Positions 13,172 to 13,876 of a DNA stretch of 13,876 nt are shown here, one piece after another; the stretch's first letter is position 1, and each line of letters starts with the position of its first letter. The DNA comes from an uncultured Holophagaceae bacterium. Lineage in GTDB: Bacteria > Acidobacteriota > Holophagae > Holophagales > Holophagaceae. The DNA is taken from contig CAIXHJ010000333.1 in NCBI GenBank assembly GCA_903919165.1, forward strand, positions 1 through 13,876, in the 5' to 3' direction. Under the pieces are notes generated by a model. It ran no database searches, was not told where the DNA came from, and saw only the letters and a program-made list of their open reading frames with translations. The position numbers were made by a program, and so were the translations under genes.

Positions 13172-13876
13172 ACCCGTTCGATCTCCTTCTTCCCGAAGAG
13201 ACCGTAGGGCTTGATCATCAGGATGATGACGAGGAAGACGTAGGGAGCGACTTCCTTGATTCCCTGGAGGCCGAAAACGCTCTTCAGGACGCCGTCAGAC
13301 AGGTTCTCCAGGACTCCCACGATAAGGCCGCCGAGGGCGGCCCCGGGAATCGAGTCGAGTCCACCAAGGATGACCGCCGGGAAGACCTTCAGGCCGAAGT
13401 GACCGAGTTGGACGTTGATGCCGTTGATGCTGCCGATCAGGATGCCGCCGATGGCCGAGACCACCGAGGCGATGCACCAGGCGAGGGCAAAGATGTTCTT
13501 CACGGGAATCCCCATGGAGAGGGCCACCTGGTTCGAGAAGGCTGTGGCCCGCATCGCCACGCCAGCCTTCGAGTATTTGAAGAAGAGGGCGAAGAGCCCG
13601 AGGAGCACCGCCGAGAGGCCGAAGCTCCAGAGGTAGACCTGGCTGGTCGGGATACCCATCACGTTCACGGCCGTCTCGGGGAAGAGGGGCGGCTCGTAGA
13701 TCTGGATTTGCGTTCCCCAGATGGCGGTCACGATGCTGCGCAGCACCGAGGACAGGCCGATCGTCACCATGATGATCGAAATGACCGGCTCGCCGATCAT
13801 CGGCCGCAGGATGAGTCGCTCGACCAGGAGGGCGAGTGCGATGGAGAAGAGGAGGGTCAGGAGGAACGCCCAGAAC
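13168..13876 (-). CDS. livH: Branched-chain-type ABC transporter permease LivH, 5' end beyond the window
   Basis: The frame runs off the right edge: about 235 codons are visible out of roughly 290-300 for the family. The coding sequence before the internal ATG at 13800 stays in frame and reads as membrane helix plus VERLILRPMIG, a known LivH segment, so 13800 is not the true start. Other family features are RATAFSNQVALSMGIPVKNI and a Gly-rich part with FPAVILGGLDSIPGAALGGL. It forms the inner-membrane channel with LivM, whose start overlaps its stop by ATGA. LivG is expected upstream, outside the window. Confidence 0.92.
   Translation of the reverse strand, partial: FWAFLLTLLFSIALALLVERLILRPMIGEPVISIIMVTIGLSSVLRSIVTAIWGTQIQIYEPPLFPETAVNVMGIPTSQVYLWSFGLSAVLLGLFALFFKYSKAGVAMRATAFSNQVALSMGIPVKNIFALAWCIASVVSAIGGILIGSINGINVQLGHFGLKVFPAVILGGLDSIPGAALGGLIVGVLENLSDGVLKSVFGLQGIKEVAPYVFLVIILMIKPYGLFGKKEIERV

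Overview
The window is GC-rich bacterial DNA with tightly packed genes. Gene content and style (MetY/MetA direct sulfhydrylation, a SAM-I riboswitch, a branched-chain-type ABC cluster with a PaaK-like ligase and a CBS-ACT protein) would suit an anaerobic or facultative soil/sediment bacterium such as a Holophagae-type acidobacterium or a deltaproteobacterial relative. This placement is an inference and is weak, because no ribosomal marker is present.

Region 1 (1-1147): a short-chain dehydrogenase on the minus strand carries an in-frame TGA at codon 48. Divergent from it is a small 77-residue plus-strand ORF with a good ribosome binding site. The 87 bases between them hold a 9-bp tandem triplet repeat.

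Region 2 (1148-5077): a minus-strand methionine-branch operon, metY-metA-lysC, with 3-nt spacing and then an ATGA overlap. It is preceded by a well-formed SAM-I riboswitch and a 16-bp perfect intrinsic terminator. Aspartate kinase starts the aspartate pathway. MetA, with the acetyl-CoA-type Glu111, makes O-acetylhomoserine, and MetY converts that to homocysteine. The next enzyme, cobalamin-dependent methionine synthase (MetH), is represented only by two small pieces of its C-terminal activation domain (5078-5197 and about 7699-7881). Both lie on the minus strand and flank foreign-looking DNA.

Region 3 (5078-7885): a scar region. It holds the metH 3' end, the C-terminal tail of an IS91-type transposase on the plus strand, and a 456-base gene-free stretch with a 28-bp near-perfect direct repeat. 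Next comes the only full-length plus-strand gene, an unusual FHA / transmembrane / coiled-coil / MltD-like lytic transglycosylase fusion, and then the second metH fragment.

Region 4 (7886-13876): a minus-strand cluster in the order livH (cut by the window edge) - livM - periplasmic substrate-binding protein - livF - PaaK-family acyl-CoA ligase - CBS/CBS/ACT protein. LivG would be expected beyond the right edge. The layout suggests import of a carboxylate or amino acid, activation to a CoA thioester, and ligand sensing by the CBS-ACT protein. The substrate cannot be read from the sequence.

The most notable items are the FHA-lytic transglycosylase fusion, the paired metH remnants around it, the SAM-I control of an operon that includes aspartate kinase, and the PaaK-like ligase lacking the canonical glycine-rich loop.
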